A stretch of DNA of 64,000 nt from CAIUGU01 sp965279735 (GCA_965279735.1 OZ257260.1:2232001-2296000), one strand, 5' to 3'. Positions 34,956-46,395 are shown, numbered from the stretch's first letter. Program-made: numbers and translations. Notes: a model not told the origin generated them from the letters alone.

Positions 34956-35851
34956 GTTACGCAGTTGCCTCGCGTGCACATCGGGACACCATCTTTCTCG
35001 AAGACGACGCAACCGTTGTCTCGCACGAAGCCTTCGCCGGTGAGCAGTTCGTGCTTCGGCTCAACGCCCCCCGGACTGCTGCTGCGGCAAAGCCAGGCAG
35101 CTTCGCTCACATAAGCTGCGATACCGACCTGCCCATGCGCCGGCCGCTGTCGATCATGCGGGCGAATGCGGCGGAAGGCTGGATAGACATCCTCTACAAG
35201 ATCGTGGGGCCAGGGCTGAAGCTGCTGTCGCAGAAGCGTGCAGGCGATCGCATCAGCGTGCTCGGACCGATAGGCAAAGGCTTCACGCCGCATCCAGAGC
35301 GTCCACGGACATTGCTGGTCGGCGGTGGCGTCGGCATTCCCCCCATGATCTTCCTGGCGGAATCCCTTCTTGAGAACGACGCTGCGAAATGGTCGCCGCT
35401 GGTGCTGATGGGATCGGAAATCCCGTTTCCTTTCCGCCTGAAGCCCTCGACGCTGCTGACCCCGGGAATTCCCGATGGAGTCATCGCCGGTATGCCGTTG
35501 CTCGACGAGTGGGGCATTGCCAGCCGGCTCGCGAGCTTCGGCGAGTTCCCTGGCTGCTACCACGGCTACGTCACTGATCTGGCGGCGGAATGGCTGAAGT
35601 CGCTGGACCCGGAAGTGCTCGCCGAAGTCGAGATGTTTGCCTGCGGGCCCACCCCGATGCTGCAGGCCACCGCAAGAGTGGCGAGACGGTTCGGGGTTCC
35701 CTGCCAGGTCTCGCTCGAGGAGTTCATGGCATGTGCCGTCGGCGGCTGCGCAGGCTGCGCGGTAGAGGTCATGACCCCCGAGGGGCCCGCGATGAAACGT
35801 GTCTGCGTGGATGGACCGGTCTTCGACGCTCAAGCCGTATTTCCGGATTGA
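34952..35851 (+). CDS. pyrK: Dihydroorotate dehydrogenase electron-transfer subunit
   Basis: The product is 299 aa with a ferredoxin-reductase-like FAD domain (RPLSIMRANA, GPGLKLLS) and a nucleotide-binding domain (LLVGGGVGIPPMIFL, MFACGPTPML). It ends in a [2Fe-2S] cluster segment CAVGGCAGCAVEV with a later Cys in RVCVDGPVF. This is the PyrK type that passes electrons from class 1B PyrD to NAD. ATG overlaps the pyrB stop (ATGA). No pyrD lies in the window, so its partner must be elsewhere or it serves another oxidoreductase. Confidence 0.88.
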   Translation: MSYAVASRAHRDTIFLEDDATVVSHEAFAGEQFVLRLNAPRTAAAAKPGSFAHISCDTDLPMRRPLSIMRANAAEGWIDILYKIVGPGLKLLSQKRAGDRISVLGPIGKGFTPHPERPRTLLVGGGVGIPPMIFLAESLLENDAAKWSPLVLMGSEIPFPFRLKPSTLLTPGIPDGVIAGMPLLDEWGIASRLASFGEFPGCYHGYVTDLAAEWLKSLDPEVLAEVEMFACGPTPMLQATARVARRFGVPCQVSLEEFMACAVGGCAGCAVEVMTPEGPAMKRVCVDGPVFDAQAVFPD

Positions 35852-35878
35852 GCGGGGGCAACTTCCGGGCAGAACCGC

Positions 35879-37011
<1,133 letters not shown>

Positions 37012-37015
<4 letters not shown>

Positions 37016-38172
37016 ATCCGTGAGCCTTCAGCTTCTTCATCCATGATGCGCAGACTCTCGCTGGCTTCATCCGTCAGCTTCATTTCGCGCTTGCTCTCGA
37101 GCTTGATGCGCAGGCGCACCTCGTTCTTGGAATCGGCGTTCCTGAGCGCATCTTCGTAGGAAATGAAATTGCCTTCGTACAGGTCGAACAGCGCCTGGTC
37201 GAAAGTCTTCATGCCGAGCCGGTTCGACTTCGCCATGACTTCCTTGATCATGGCCACTTCGCCCTTGAAGATCAGGTCCGTGATCAGCGGCGTGTTGAGC
37301 ATGATCTCGATGGCGGCGATACGGCCTGCACCGCTGTCCCGCGGAATCAGTCGCTGCGAGATCAGCGCCTTGATGTTCAGCGACAGGTCCATCAGCAACT
37401 GTTCCCGCTTGTCTTCGGGGAAGAAGTTGATGACGCGATCCAGCGCCTGGTTGGAACTGTTGGCATGAAGCGTGGCCAGCACGAGATGGCCGGTCTCGGC
37501 GAACTGGATACCGTACTCCATGGTCTCGCGGTCGCGGATTTCGCCGATCAGGATGACGTCGGGTGCCTGACGCAGGGTGTTCTTCAGAGCCGTATGCCAA
37601 GAATCGGTGTCGACACCCACGTCGCGATGCGTGATCACGCAGCCCTTGTGGTTGTGGACGTACTCGACCGGATCCTCGATCGTGATGATATGGCCGCGGC
37701 TCTTCTGGTTGCGGTAATCGACCATCGCGGCGAGCGAAGTCGATTTGCCGGACCCCGTGCCGCCGACCACCAGGACCAGCCCCCGCTTCGACATCACGAC
37801 GTCTTTGAGAATCGGTGGCAACATCAGCTCATCGAGCTGCGGAATCTTCGCATTGATCGTACGGATGACGCAGGCGATCTGCCCCTGTTGCACGAATGCA
37901 CTGACGCGGAACCGGCCGATACCGGCAGGCGCGATGGCGAAGTTGCATTCCTTTGTGGCGTCGAATTCGCGTGTCTGCTTGTCGTTCATGATCGAACGGA
38001 CAAGCACGGCGCTCTGCTCGAGGGTCAGCGACCGATCCGATTGTGGCCGGATCTCGCCGTCAATCTTGATGGCGGGCGGAAAGCCGGAGGTGATGAACAG
38101 GTCGGAGCCCTTCTTCTCAACCTGGCGCTTGAGCAGGTCCTGCATCAGCTTGATTGCTTGCTCGCGTTCCAT
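37012..38172 (-). CDS. pilU: PilU accessory retraction ATPase
   Basis: The product is 386 aa, typical for PilU. GSDLFITSGFPPAIKIDGE starts the N-terminal domain. Walker A GGTGSGKSTS, the Asp box IEDPVEYVHNHKGC, Walker B ILIGEIRDRETME and GHLVLATLHANSSNQA follow, then a charged C-terminal tail. PilU assists PilT in depolymerising type IV pili under load. It lies between pilT (56 bp upstream) and the third paralogue. Confidence 0.94.
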
Positions 38173-38228
38173 GGTTCTTCTCTACGGATACAGCCTGGAA
38201 ATGACAGCCTGGAAGGCGCGACGCCGCG

Positions 38229-39269
<1,041 letters not shown>

Positions 39270-39363
39270 GAATACTCCTTAACGGCGCCGGGCCAACTGG
39301 GCGCGCCGGTGGCCTCCGTGCAACAGGAAAATAACGGAGCCGGCCCCATGTAACGGCAGCGGC

Positions 39364-39369
39364 AGTATA
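39364..39369 (-). promoter_or_regulatory. Possible -10 element for pilT
   Basis: On the minus strand TATACT lies about 95 bp before the pilT ATG. The matching -35 is poor (TTGGCA is only 13 bp away), so this is a weak call. The same gap holds two copies of ATAACGGAG on the plus strand. Confidence 0.25.
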
Positions 39370-39436
39370 ACGGAGGGCCCTCTGCCAAAATATGTTAATT
39401 AGTCCGCAGTTTTCCCCGTCCAGCCAGCTCATTACG

Positions 39437-40117
39437 ATGCGAAGTGCAGCTCTCGCCCAGGTCCTGATCAGGATTGAATCCGCCGCCCGGCAGGTGGGGC
39501 GGGATCCGGCTTCCATCCGTCTCGTTGCGGTCAGCAAGCAGCAGACCATTGCCGACATCAGGGCAGTCGCTGAGGCCGGGCAAATTGACTTCGGTGAAAG
39601 CTATACCCAGGAAGCGCTGCCCAAGATCGAAGCGCTGCGCGATCTCAACCTCACTTGGCATTTCATCGGGAGGCTGCAGGGCAACAAGACACGCCCCGTT
39701 GCAGAGCATTTCGACTGGGTGCATACAGTGGATCGCGCAAGGATTGCGGATCGTCTGCACGAACAACGGCCCGCTGAACTGCCTCCGCTCAACGTGTGCA
39801 TCCAGGTCCAGCTGCAGGCCGAAGCCCAGAAGGGAGGCATCCAGCCCCATGAGGTCGAGCCACTTGCCCGCCATATCGGCCTGCTTCCACGACTGAGGCT
39901 TCGCGGCGTGATGTGCATTCCCGCCCCCACCGACTCGCCCGCCGAACAACAATCCGTATTCGCGAGGCTCGCTGACTGCGCCCGCGATCTGCAAGCAGCC
40001 GGCATCACGACGGACACGTTGTCGATGGGCATGAGCGGCGATTTCGAGGCGGCTATCGCCGCGGGCTCGAATCTCGTCCGCGTAGGCACCGCAATTTTCG
40101 GGACCCGGTCGCAGTAA
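39437..40117 (+). CDS. yggS: YggS-family PLP homeostasis protein
   Basis: ATG 39437 gives 226 aa; an in-frame ATG at 39392 would add 15 residues, and neither has a clear Shine-Dalgarno. The PLP lysine lies in VAVSKQQT, followed by FGESYTQEALPKIEAL, WHFIGRLQGNK, GVMCIPAP, LSMGMSGDFEAAIAAGS and VRVGTAIFG. YggS/PLPBP binds PLP without known enzyme activity and balances vitamin B6 and amino-acid pools. It starts the conserved yggS-proC-yggT run. Confidence 0.94.
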   Translation: MRSAALAQVLIRIESAARQVGRDPASIRLVAVSKQQTIADIRAVAEAGQIDFGESYTQEALPKIEALRDLNLTWHFIGRLQGNKTRPVAEHFDWVHTVDRARIADRLHEQRPAELPPLNVCIQVQLQAEAQKGGIQPHEVEPLARHIGLLPRLRLRGVMCIPAPTDSPAEQQSVFARLADCARDLQAAGITTDTLSMGMSGDFEAAIAAGSNLVRVGTAIFGTRSQ

Positions 40118-40177
40118 ACTGCGGCGCGTGGTATCCGCGACACACTCAACGCTTCAGGCAATGCTTCAGGACGACTC

Positions 40178-40996
40178 ATGAGAGAAACACTGGCCTTTAT
40201 CGGCGGCGGAAACATGGCCCGCAGCCTGGCAGGTGGCCTGGTCGCACGCGGACTTGCACCGCAGCAGATCATTGTTGCGGATCCGGTACCGGAACAACTG
40301 GCGGTGCTGGAGAAGCAGCTCGGCATCCGCACGACGCCAGACAACAAGGTAGCTGCCGCTGCTGCCGATGTCCTGCTCCTGGCGGTCAAGCCCCAGGATC
40401 TGCGCACCGTGGCAGAAGATCTCGCAGGCACATTGCGACAGAAAAAGCCGCTGGTGATTTCCATCGCCGCCGGCATTCGGGGTTCGGATCTCGAACGCTG
40501 GCTGGGAGGCTTGCCCGTCGTGCGGGCGATGCCGAATCGTCCGGCATTGCAGAACTGCGGGGTGACGGGGCTCTATTCGACCGTGGCCGTTTCATCCGCT
40601 GCGCGCGACCTCGCTGCGGAGATCCTGGGCGCCGTCGGCGTGACTGTCTGGGTCGACAAGGAAGAACAGATGGATGCCGTGACAGCGGTCTCCGGCAGTG
40701 GGCCCGCGTATTTCTTCCTCCTCGTCGAAATGCTCGAAGCTGCGGGAGTTTCATTGGGACTGCCGCCCGAAGTGAGCCGCCGCCTGGCTGTTGAAACAGC
40801 CTATGGCTCCGGTTGCATGGTGCGTGACAGCGTCGATTCACCCGCTGTTCTCCGGCAGCAGGTCACGTCAAAAGGAGGCACGACCGAAGCTGCCCTCAAG
40901 CAACTCGAAGCCAATAATGTCCGTGATATCTTTCGCGAAGCGATTGCCGCGGCGGCACACCGCTCAGCCGAACTCGCTGTCCAGCTTGGAAAATAA
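40178..40996 (+). CDS. proC: Pyrroline-5-carboxylate reductase
   Basis: The product is 272 aa: the dinucleotide-binding FIGGGNMARSLAGGL, AVKPQDL, VRAMPNRPAL, AVSGSGPAYFFLLVEML and the family signature VTSKGGTTEAAL. It catalyses the last step of proline synthesis. The stop overlaps the yggT start (TAATG). Confidence 0.97.
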   Translation: MRETLAFIGGGNMARSLAGGLVARGLAPQQIIVADPVPEQLAVLEKQLGIRTTPDNKVAAAAADVLLLAVKPQDLRTVAEDLAGTLRQKKPLVISIAAGIRGSDLERWLGGLPVVRAMPNRPALQNCGVTGLYSTVAVSSAARDLAAEILGAVGVTVWVDKEEQMDAVTAVSGSGPAYFFLLVEMLEAAGVSLGLPPEVSRRLAVETAYGSGCMVRDSVDSPAVLRQQVTSKGGTTEAALKQLEANNVRDIFREAIAAAAHRSAELAVQLGK

Positions 40997-41526
40997 TGGA
41001 TGCACTGATCTTCATCGTCCGCTCGGTCCTGCAGGTTCTGCTGGTGACGGTGTTCCTGCTGCGGTTCCTGCTTCCACTGGTCAGGGCTGACGCCAGAAAT
41101 CCTTTGTCGCAGGCGGTCCTCAGGATCACCAATCCGCTGGTGCTGCCTCTGCGGCGGGTGATTCCTGCCGCCGGACGCATCGATACCGCGTCGCTGGTCG
41201 CGCTTCTGCTGGTGCAGCTCGCCACCACAGCGCTCCTCTTTCTGCTCAGCGGGGTCGGCTTCAGCAATCCGGCAGTCCTGGTACGGGTGGCCCTGACGTC
41301 GCTGGCCCTCACGGTCCTGCAGTTCTATTTCTTCGCGGTGCTGGTCTACGTAGTGCTGAGCTGGGTAGCCCCTGGTACTTACAGCCCGGCAGCGAGTCTG
41401 CTCGCGAGTCTGTGTGAGCCCCTGCTTCGCCCGGTGCGTAGCATCATTCCGCCGCTGGCCGGACTCGATCTGTCCGCTGTGTTCGTGCTGATCGCATTGC
41501 AGGCATTGCAGATCCTCATCACCTGA
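40996..41526 (+). CDS. yggT: YggT-family inner-membrane protein
   Basis: The product is 176 aa with two copies of the YggT module. Each has hydrophobic helices (VLQVLLVTVFLLRFLLPLV; LQFYFFAVLVYVVLSWVAP) followed by an NPL or CEPLLRPVRSIIPP motif. Function is unclear; YggT is linked to osmotic or K+ homeostasis and is nearly always next to proC. Confidence 0.94.
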   Translation: MDALIFIVRSVLQVLLVTVFLLRFLLPLVRADARNPLSQAVLRITNPLVLPLRRVIPAAGRIDTASLVALLLVQLATTALLFLLSGVGFSNPAVLVRVALTSLALTVLQFYFFAVLVYVVLSWVAPGTYSPAASLLASLCEPLLRPVRSIIPPLAGLDLSAVFVLIALQALQILIT

Positions 41527-41645
41527 TTCACGCAAATGCGCCAGGATAGTGCGCACGGGCTTTGGACATCCGGGGGACGGGCAAGAAGCCACGTCAAAAA
41601 ACAACAGGCTGTTGCTCGCAGGCAGCAGCGGGACAAGGAGACGAC

Positions 41646-42143
41646 ATGAAGAGAAACACCTTGCGGCTCGGGGCTCTCGCTCTCGTTGGTAGCGCCTTTG
41701 TCATTGCGGGTTGCGACAGAGGCAACATCCAGCAGGCGCCTCAGCCCGCGCAGACAAGCTCAGAATCCTTTGAGAACTTCGGTGATTATGAGCTTCATTT
41801 CAACGCGGTCAGAACTGACCAGCTCACTCCCGACATCGCGCGCACGTACGGAATCCAGCGCAGCACCAACCGCGTGCTGCTCAATGTCACGCTGCTCCAC
41901 AAGAAGGCGGATGGCGAGCCGCGCGCCCCGGCCGAAGCCACAGTGTCGGTAGATGCATACAACTTGAACGGTCAGCTCAAGAACATGGAGATGCGCCGCA
42001 TCACTGAAGGCAGTGCGATCTACTACATCGGCGAGGTGTCGATCACCGGCGACGAGATCCTGGTTTTCGACATCAAGGCCACGCCGACGGGTGAAAGCGA
42101 GGCCTTCGCGGTCAAATTCAAGCGCGAATTTTTTGCCGAATGA
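41646..42143 (+). CDS. DUF4426 lipoprotein
   Basis: ATG 41646 with GGAG upstream gives 165 aa. A lipobox VIAGC places the lipid-modified Cys at residue 23. The mature part (DYELHFNAVRTDQLTPDIARTYGIQRS, LLNVTLLHK) matches DUF4426, which follows yggT in Pseudomonas too. Function unknown. The metX gene usually seen next in Pseudomonas is absent here. Confidence 0.88.
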   Translation: MKRNTLRLGALALVGSAFVIAGCDRGNIQQAPQPAQTSSESFENFGDYELHFNAVRTDQLTPDIARTYGIQRSTNRVLLNVTLLHKKADGEPRAPAEATVSVDAYNLNGQLKNMEMRRITEGSAIYYIGEVSITGDEILVFDIKATPTGESEAFAVKFKREFFAE

Positions 42144-42341
42144 CTCGCCGTCGCGAGTGCGTATAGGTTAATCAGAGGTTCTCGAAAGAAATCTCCCTGA
42201 AAAAATAGTGCGAAATTAACTGCCGGACTGTTAAATCGCGGCGAATCTTGTGTTATTTTCCTGCGCGTCTTGCAATTGCGTCGCTGCCTCAAGCTGATCA
42301 AGCTCCAGCAACGCACCTTAAGCCCATACAGGAGACTAACG

Positions 42342-42653
42342 ATGGCGAAGAAGAATGCGGCACCTACCAAATCAGAGATTCTGGCGCAGATTTCCAAAGA
42401 CACCGAGCTGTCCAAGAAGCAGGTAGGCGAAGTGTTCACCTCGCTGAACGGCGTCATCAAGAAGAGCCTCCGCAGCGCGGGGCTGTTCACTCTTCCCGGC
42501 TTGCTGAAGCTCAAGGTCGTGAAGAAGCCTGCCACCAAGGCACGCGAAGGCATCAACCCTTTCACGGGCGAGAAGACGATGTTCAAGGCCAAGCCGGCGA
42601 GCAAGAAAGTGCGCGCGGCCGCTCTCAAGGGCCTGAAGGAATTCGTGAACTAA
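42342..42653 (+). CDS. HU-family DNA-binding protein
   Basis: ATG 42342 (GGAG 8 bp upstream) gives 103 aa. The basic N-terminus (MAKKNAAPTKSEILAQIS) and the HU/IHF core (LSKKQVGEVFTSLNGVIKKSL, GLFTLPGLLKLKVVKKPATKAREGINPFTGEKTMFKAKPASKKVR) are clear, with the beta-arm INPFTGE. It is about 12 residues longer than standard HU, and LPGLLKLKV replaces the usual GFGTF-type segment. It has its own 198-bp upstream region and is followed by a hairpin, so it is probably monocistronic. Confidence 0.93.
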   Translation: MAKKNAAPTKSEILAQISKDTELSKKQVGEVFTSLNGVIKKSLRSAGLFTLPGLLKLKVVKKPATKAREGINPFTGEKTMFKAKPASKKVRAAALKGLKEFVN

Positions 42654-42677
42654 GAAGGCCTTAAGCCTCTTCGGGAC

Positions 42678-42702
42678 GCCGGAGCACGTTGTGCGCTCCG
42701 GC
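42678..42702 (+). terminator. Terminator-like hairpin after HU gene
   Basis: Perfect 8-bp stem GCCGGAGC/GCTCCGGC with a 9-nt loop, 25 bp past the HU stop. The following AGTTT is a weak T-run. It also separates HU from the convergent TerB-like gene. Confidence 0.5.
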
Positions 42703-42739
42703 AGTTTCGGTGATCAGGCGCAAGCCGATCATCCAAAGG

Positions 42740-43198
42740 TCAGGCAGATTCCTCCTGAACCTTGATCCGCAGCCGGACCAGATCGCGGTCCCGCACGTGC
42801 AACAAGCCCGCTACCTTTCGTACCAGATGCGCTTCGTGCGCGTCGATGTGACCATCGGCCAGGCTGATCCGCCACAGCATTTCGACCACCTCAAGCTTCT
42901 GCGCCTCGTTGAAACCCGCGTTCAACTGCCGGGTGAATTCGTGCAGAGACACGGCCCGATCAGCGCGCCGCCCGGCATCGTCCAGCAGCTGTCCGACGCG
43001 CGCAGGTGACTTCAGGTAGCGCCCAAGCACTGCGCGAATCGCAGCAAACTCCTCAGGGTTTTCCTTAAAGTCCGCGCGCGCAAGCTCAATGAGCAGGGCG
43101 GCGAGCGCGATTTCGGCGTCGTCTTTGGCCAGCAATCCGGAATCGCTGCCGCTCTGCAGATTCGCCGCCACCCATTGCTTGAGGCTGCCCAGCATCAT
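42740..43198 (-). CDS. TerB-like alpha-helical protein
   Basis: The product is 152 aa from ATG 43198, overlapping the hydrolase stop by ATGA. The pattern IALAALLIELARADFKENPEEFAAIRAVL and KLEVVEMLWRISLADGHIDAHEAHLVRKVA is the TerB fold with its conserved acidic pair of helices (metal-binding in tellurite-resistance TerB). No other ter gene is present, so tellurite resistance should not be inferred. Confidence 0.82.
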   Translation of the reverse strand: MMLGSLKQWVAANLQSGSDSGLLAKDDAEIALAALLIELARADFKENPEEFAAIRAVLGRYLKSPARVGQLLDDAGRRADRAVSLHEFTRQLNAGFNEAQKLEVVEMLWRISLADGHIDAHEAHLVRKVAGLLHVRDRDLVRLRIKVQEESA

Positions 43199-43845
43199 GT
43201 CACCACTTTGTGATTGAGGAGCCACGTACGTACTGTGGTGCGCAGATCGTCGAGGCGCCCATGAAAGAAGTGCCCCACGCCCGGGAGCATCACGAAGTCG
43301 GGCTTGAGGGGCAGCGCGTCCACCCAGGCGCTGACTGTCTGCGGATCGATCACTTCGTCCTGATCGCCCTGCACCACCAGCCACGGGCACGAAGGCACCG
43401 ATTCGACCGCATCCACACGCTGCACGGCGGGCGCAGCCATCACGAGACGCTTCACCGGGCGCCGCAAGGCTGCCCGAAACGCGACCGCTCCACCGAAGGA
43501 AAAGCCTGCGAGCCAGATGGTGGCCTGCGGCCAGCGCGAAGCTGCATAGTCAATGGCGGCCAACGCATCATCGGTCTCGCCTCGCCCTTCGTCATACTGC
43601 CCCGCGCTCTGGCCTACTCCGCGATAGTTGAAGCGTATTGTCGCGGCGCCCTGCTCCTGAAAAGTCCTGGCAAGCATGTGCACGACCTTGTTCTGCATCG
43701 TGCCGCCATGCTGGGGGTGCGGATGACAGACCACCGCAACAATGCTGCTTGCTGGTCCGTCAGGCACTTCCAGAATGCCTTCCAGGGGGCCGACTCGCCC
43801 GGGAATCACGATGGCCTCCGGCTTCGGGGGTCTGAATGTCGTCAC
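43195..43845 (-). CDS. Alpha/beta-hydrolase
   Basis: The product is 216 aa from GTG 43845. Catalytic triad candidates: Ser in LAGFSFGGAVAF, Asp in VQGDQDEVIDP and His in PGVGHFFHGRL. HPHPQHGGTMQNKVV near the N-terminus is typical of the small YdjC-neighbour/dienelactone-hydrolase-like group. Substrate unknown. Translationally coupled to the TerB-like gene. Confidence 0.88.
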   Translation of the reverse strand: MTTFRPPKPEAIVIPGRVGPLEGILEVPDGPASSIVAVVCHPHPQHGGTMQNKVVHMLARTFQEQGAATIRFNYRGVGQSAGQYDEGRGETDDALAAIDYAASRWPQATIWLAGFSFGGAVAFRAALRRPVKRLVMAAPAVQRVDAVESVPSCPWLVVQGDQDEVIDPQTVSAWVDALPLKPDFVMLPGVGHFFHGRLDDLRTTVRTWLLNHKVVT

Positions 43846-43916
43846 TCGTCTTCAACCTGCTGCTGTTCGGAGTTCCAAGCGTAACGGGTGTGCAAGTCCG
43901 TTCCAAACCTGTCGTC

Positions 43917-45368
43917 CTAAACGCCTGAGCGCTTTTTCGGGGTTACCCTGCGAAAGCCCAGATACACGCCCGTGATGCTCAAGGCCGTCACACCGAAGAT
44001 CAGCGGCAGGACCACCAGATCCCACAGGGGCCGCTGGCGCAGGCCTTGCGAAAAATCCCAGCGATGGAAAGCCTCGAACAGCCAGCGATACCATCTTCCG
44101 TCGCGATCGGTTTTCTGCAGCAGCGCGCCATTGGCCGGATCGAGGTAGTACCGCGTGCTTTCAGCATTGGCGAGCACGACGCGGTAGACGGGATAGCTGC
44201 GGCTGCCGTTGTGATCGTCGTAGTAATACGCGTCTCCTGAGGCCATCAGTCCAGCGCTGGCGATGGGCACGCCCGGCTGCAACTGCTCCGCGGCCTGGCG
44301 CAGCTCGACTTCCTGCAAGGTAACAGCCTCAAGCGACATGGCATCGAGCCTCGTCCTCTGTGCGGCAGACTGGGCAGTGAGATAGAGATGACCCGCAAAC
44401 GGCGCAGAGGCAATGCGCACTGCCCCATTGTCCGTCTGGGCAGCCACCAGCTTCTGCAAGGAGGCGATTGCTTCGACACTCGTTATCTCGAGATTGCGCA
44501 GCCGCTGCCGCTCGGGGCGACTGCTCGTGCCCTCAAGCCAGCCCCACGGGCTCATGGAAACGAGTCCGCTCACCACCCACGTCAGCGTGAGAATGCCGAA
44601 TACCAGGCCTGAAACGTGATGCCACCAGTTCCAGCCGCTGTAGGGCGAGAACTTGCGGTTGCGTCCCGCGCGGATCTGCATGATCCCGAGCCAGAGCCCG
44701 GTGAGCGTGAGGAACGTGCCGATGATCGAGGTCCATATCACCACCTGCGCCCAGGCGACCGCATGCTGGCGCAGCATCGAGGGATACAGCCAGTGCGTCA
44801 CGGCGCCGAACCAGTTCCAGAACCGCTCCTTTCCCGTCGTATCAAGCACGACTTCGCCATTCGTACTGGCGACGTAGAGTTCCGTCCGGGCAGGGTCACC
44901 GAGCGCAAAACGGAACATCGGTCGATAGTCGTCGTACGCTCCGGTGACAGTCCACTGGTTGGTCTCAAGGCTGTCGAGGAACGCTGGCGACCCTGCTATC
45001 CCGCGCGCCTGCATGTAGTCGCTGGCGACCCGCTGCGCGTCCTCCTGACTCACGTCGGTCAGTGGCTGGCCGGTTTTCAAGTCCACGAGCACAGTGCCGA
45101 AGTCATCCTCTACCTTGAGCACGGGCCGACCCGCAAGCATTTCCACCGCGTAGGCGTTGAGGCTGACATCGCCTACCGAGGCGAGTGCCTCGTCGAACGC
45201 GCAGCAATCCCTGAGGTCGATGGCCGGCAGGCCCGCCACCCGCTCGTGTTCCTCAAGTCCGGGGAAGGCCACATACATCATCACGATGCCCGAGAGGCAC
45301 CAGGCCGCCATCAGCAGGCAGATGCCGATGCCGACGTAGCGATGGACGAGGATCAGGATTTTCTTCAA
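43917..45368 (-). CDS. PepSY-domain transmembrane protein of the metal-uptake operon
   Basis: The product is 483 aa from TTG 45368. Transmembrane helices lie near residues 4-32 (LVHRYVGIGICLLMAAWCLSG), at about 210-230 (VVIWTSIIGTFLTLTGLWLGI), at about 255-275 (GLVFGILTLTWVVSGLV) and near the C-terminus (LPLIFGVTALSITGVYLGF). The paired His residues (LVHRY, WHHVSG, FHRWDF) are typical of PepSY_TM proteins related to ferric and siderophore reductases. It is the last gene of the metal operon, 59 bp after the second binding protein. An inner-membrane reductive step on a metal or metal chelate is plausible (inference). Confidence 0.87.
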   Translation of the reverse strand: MKKILILVHRYVGIGICLLMAAWCLSGIVMMYVAFPGLEEHERVAGLPAIDLRDCCAFDEALASVGDVSLNAYAVEMLAGRPVLKVEDDFGTVLVDLKTGQPLTDVSQEDAQRVASDYMQARGIAGSPAFLDSLETNQWTVTGAYDDYRPMFRFALGDPARTELYVASTNGEVVLDTTGKERFWNWFGAVTHWLYPSMLRQHAVAWAQVVIWTSIIGTFLTLTGLWLGIMQIRAGRNRKFSPYSGWNWWHHVSGLVFGILTLTWVVSGLVSMSPWGWLEGTSSRPERQRLRNLEITSVEAIASLQKLVAAQTDNGAVRIASAPFAGHLYLTAQSAAQRTRLDAMSLEAVTLQEVELRQAAEQLQPGVPIASAGLMASGDAYYYDDHNGSRSYPVYRVVLANAESTRYYLDPANGALLQKTDRDGRWYRWLFEAFHRWDFSQGLRQRPLWDLVVLPLIFGVTALSITGVYLGFRRVTPKKRSGV

Positions 45369-45427
45369 GACACAGCCCGTTCAACCGAGAGCAGGGATGG
45401 CTCCGGCGGGAAGTATACGGGAGCGTT

Positions 45428-46393
45428 TCAGCGGGCTGCTTTGGGAGAGAGGGCCGTCAGCAATGCATCCATGTTGGCGCGCATCAACGCCTGATAGCCT
45501 TCTGGCGGCAGCATGCCGCTGCGTGCGGCCACCCCCGGATCGCCTGCGTCCAGAACGACGAGCTTCGCTCCAGCGCCAGCGATCGCTGCGATGATCTTCG
45601 CATCGGGCTCCCATTTGTGGACAACCACCTGGACGCCGTGCTCCTTCAGATACGCGCTAAAGGCTGAATAATCCGCGTCGGTCCAGTTGACGTCCTGCTT
45701 GATGAACCAGCCATCGACGAAGATGCCGAGGTCGGATAACAGATAGACGAACTCGTCCGCCAGCGACATCACGCGCGGGTCCGGCAAGGTTGCGAAGCGC
45801 GAGCCGTATTCGGCTTTCATCTGTCGCATGGATGTCGTGAACGCCGTGAGATTCTGTCGGATGCGAGGTGCATCGGCGGGCGACAGACGCGCGAGGTCGC
45901 CTGAAATGAGTTCTGCCATCCGGGTCGCATTGGTGGGGCTCAGCCAGATAAAGCGCGAGAGCCCGGGATCCATGCCTTCATCGCGAGGCGCCCAGGGCAC
46001 ATCGCTGACAGGTTTGCGGATGACCGAAACGCCGGATTCCACTGGATTCCAGGGCGACACCGCGTCGATATTGATGATCCGCAGATTGCGTGCGCGCGCC
46101 GCCGGATACAGCGGATCGTCGCGCCATAGCCTGCCTATTCCCACGACCGCTTCCGCTTCCTTGAATACTGCGTCATCCACCCGCGTGAGCGAGAAGGCCT
46201 GTGACTCCATGACCGCACCCTGAGCGGGAACATTGACGACGTGAATCTGCGTGCCTGCCGCCAGCGCGGAAGTGATCGAGTACGTCGCCTGGAGCGTCGT
46301 CAGTACGGTGTGCGTAGCGGGTGCCTGCGCGTACGCAGGGAATGCGGCCATCGCACACACCAGAACCATCCCAGGCAGGTAACGTTTGCGCAT
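45428..46393 (-). CDS. ZnuA-fold solute-binding protein lacking canonical metal ligands
   Basis: ATG 46393 has GGAG 7 bp upstream and is preferred to TTG 46399. The product is 321 aa with a signal peptide (MVLVCAMAAFPAYAQA). The fold tracks cluster-9 metal-binding proteins: a VLTTLQATYSITSAL strand, VVGIGRLWRDDPL, WLSPTNATRMAELI and VQVVVHKWEP. Where the expected PHxYxP ligand loop should be it reads PAQGAVMESQAFSLT (58-70). Where PHVWLDP is expected it has SRFIWLSP (146-153). The HDAFGY position is SLADEFVYLL (210-219). Thus three His ligands are missing. It may bind a chelated metal or another ligand, or serve as an accessory to the intact binding protein encoded upstream. Confidence 0.82.
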   Translation of the reverse strand: MRKRYLPGMVLVCAMAAFPAYAQAPATHTVLTTLQATYSITSALAAGTQIHVVNVPAQGAVMESQAFSLTRVDDAVFKEAEAVVGIGRLWRDDPLYPAARARNLRIINIDAVSPWNPVESGVSVIRKPVSDVPWAPRDEGMDPGLSRFIWLSPTNATRMAELISGDLARLSPADAPRIRQNLTAFTTSMRQMKAEYGSRFATLPDPRVMSLADEFVYLLSDLGIFVDGWFIKQDVNWTDADYSAFSAYLKEHGVQVVVHKWEPDAKIIAAIAGAGAKLVVLDAGDPGVAARSGMLPPEGYQALMRANMDALLTALSPKAAR

Positions 46394-46395
46394 GC

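Noticed and set aside
42126..42159. Hairpin ACTCGC-CGTC-GCGAGT after the DUF4426 gene as terminator
   Set aside because: Perfect 6-bp stem but no T-run follows (GCGTATAGG), so support is too weak.
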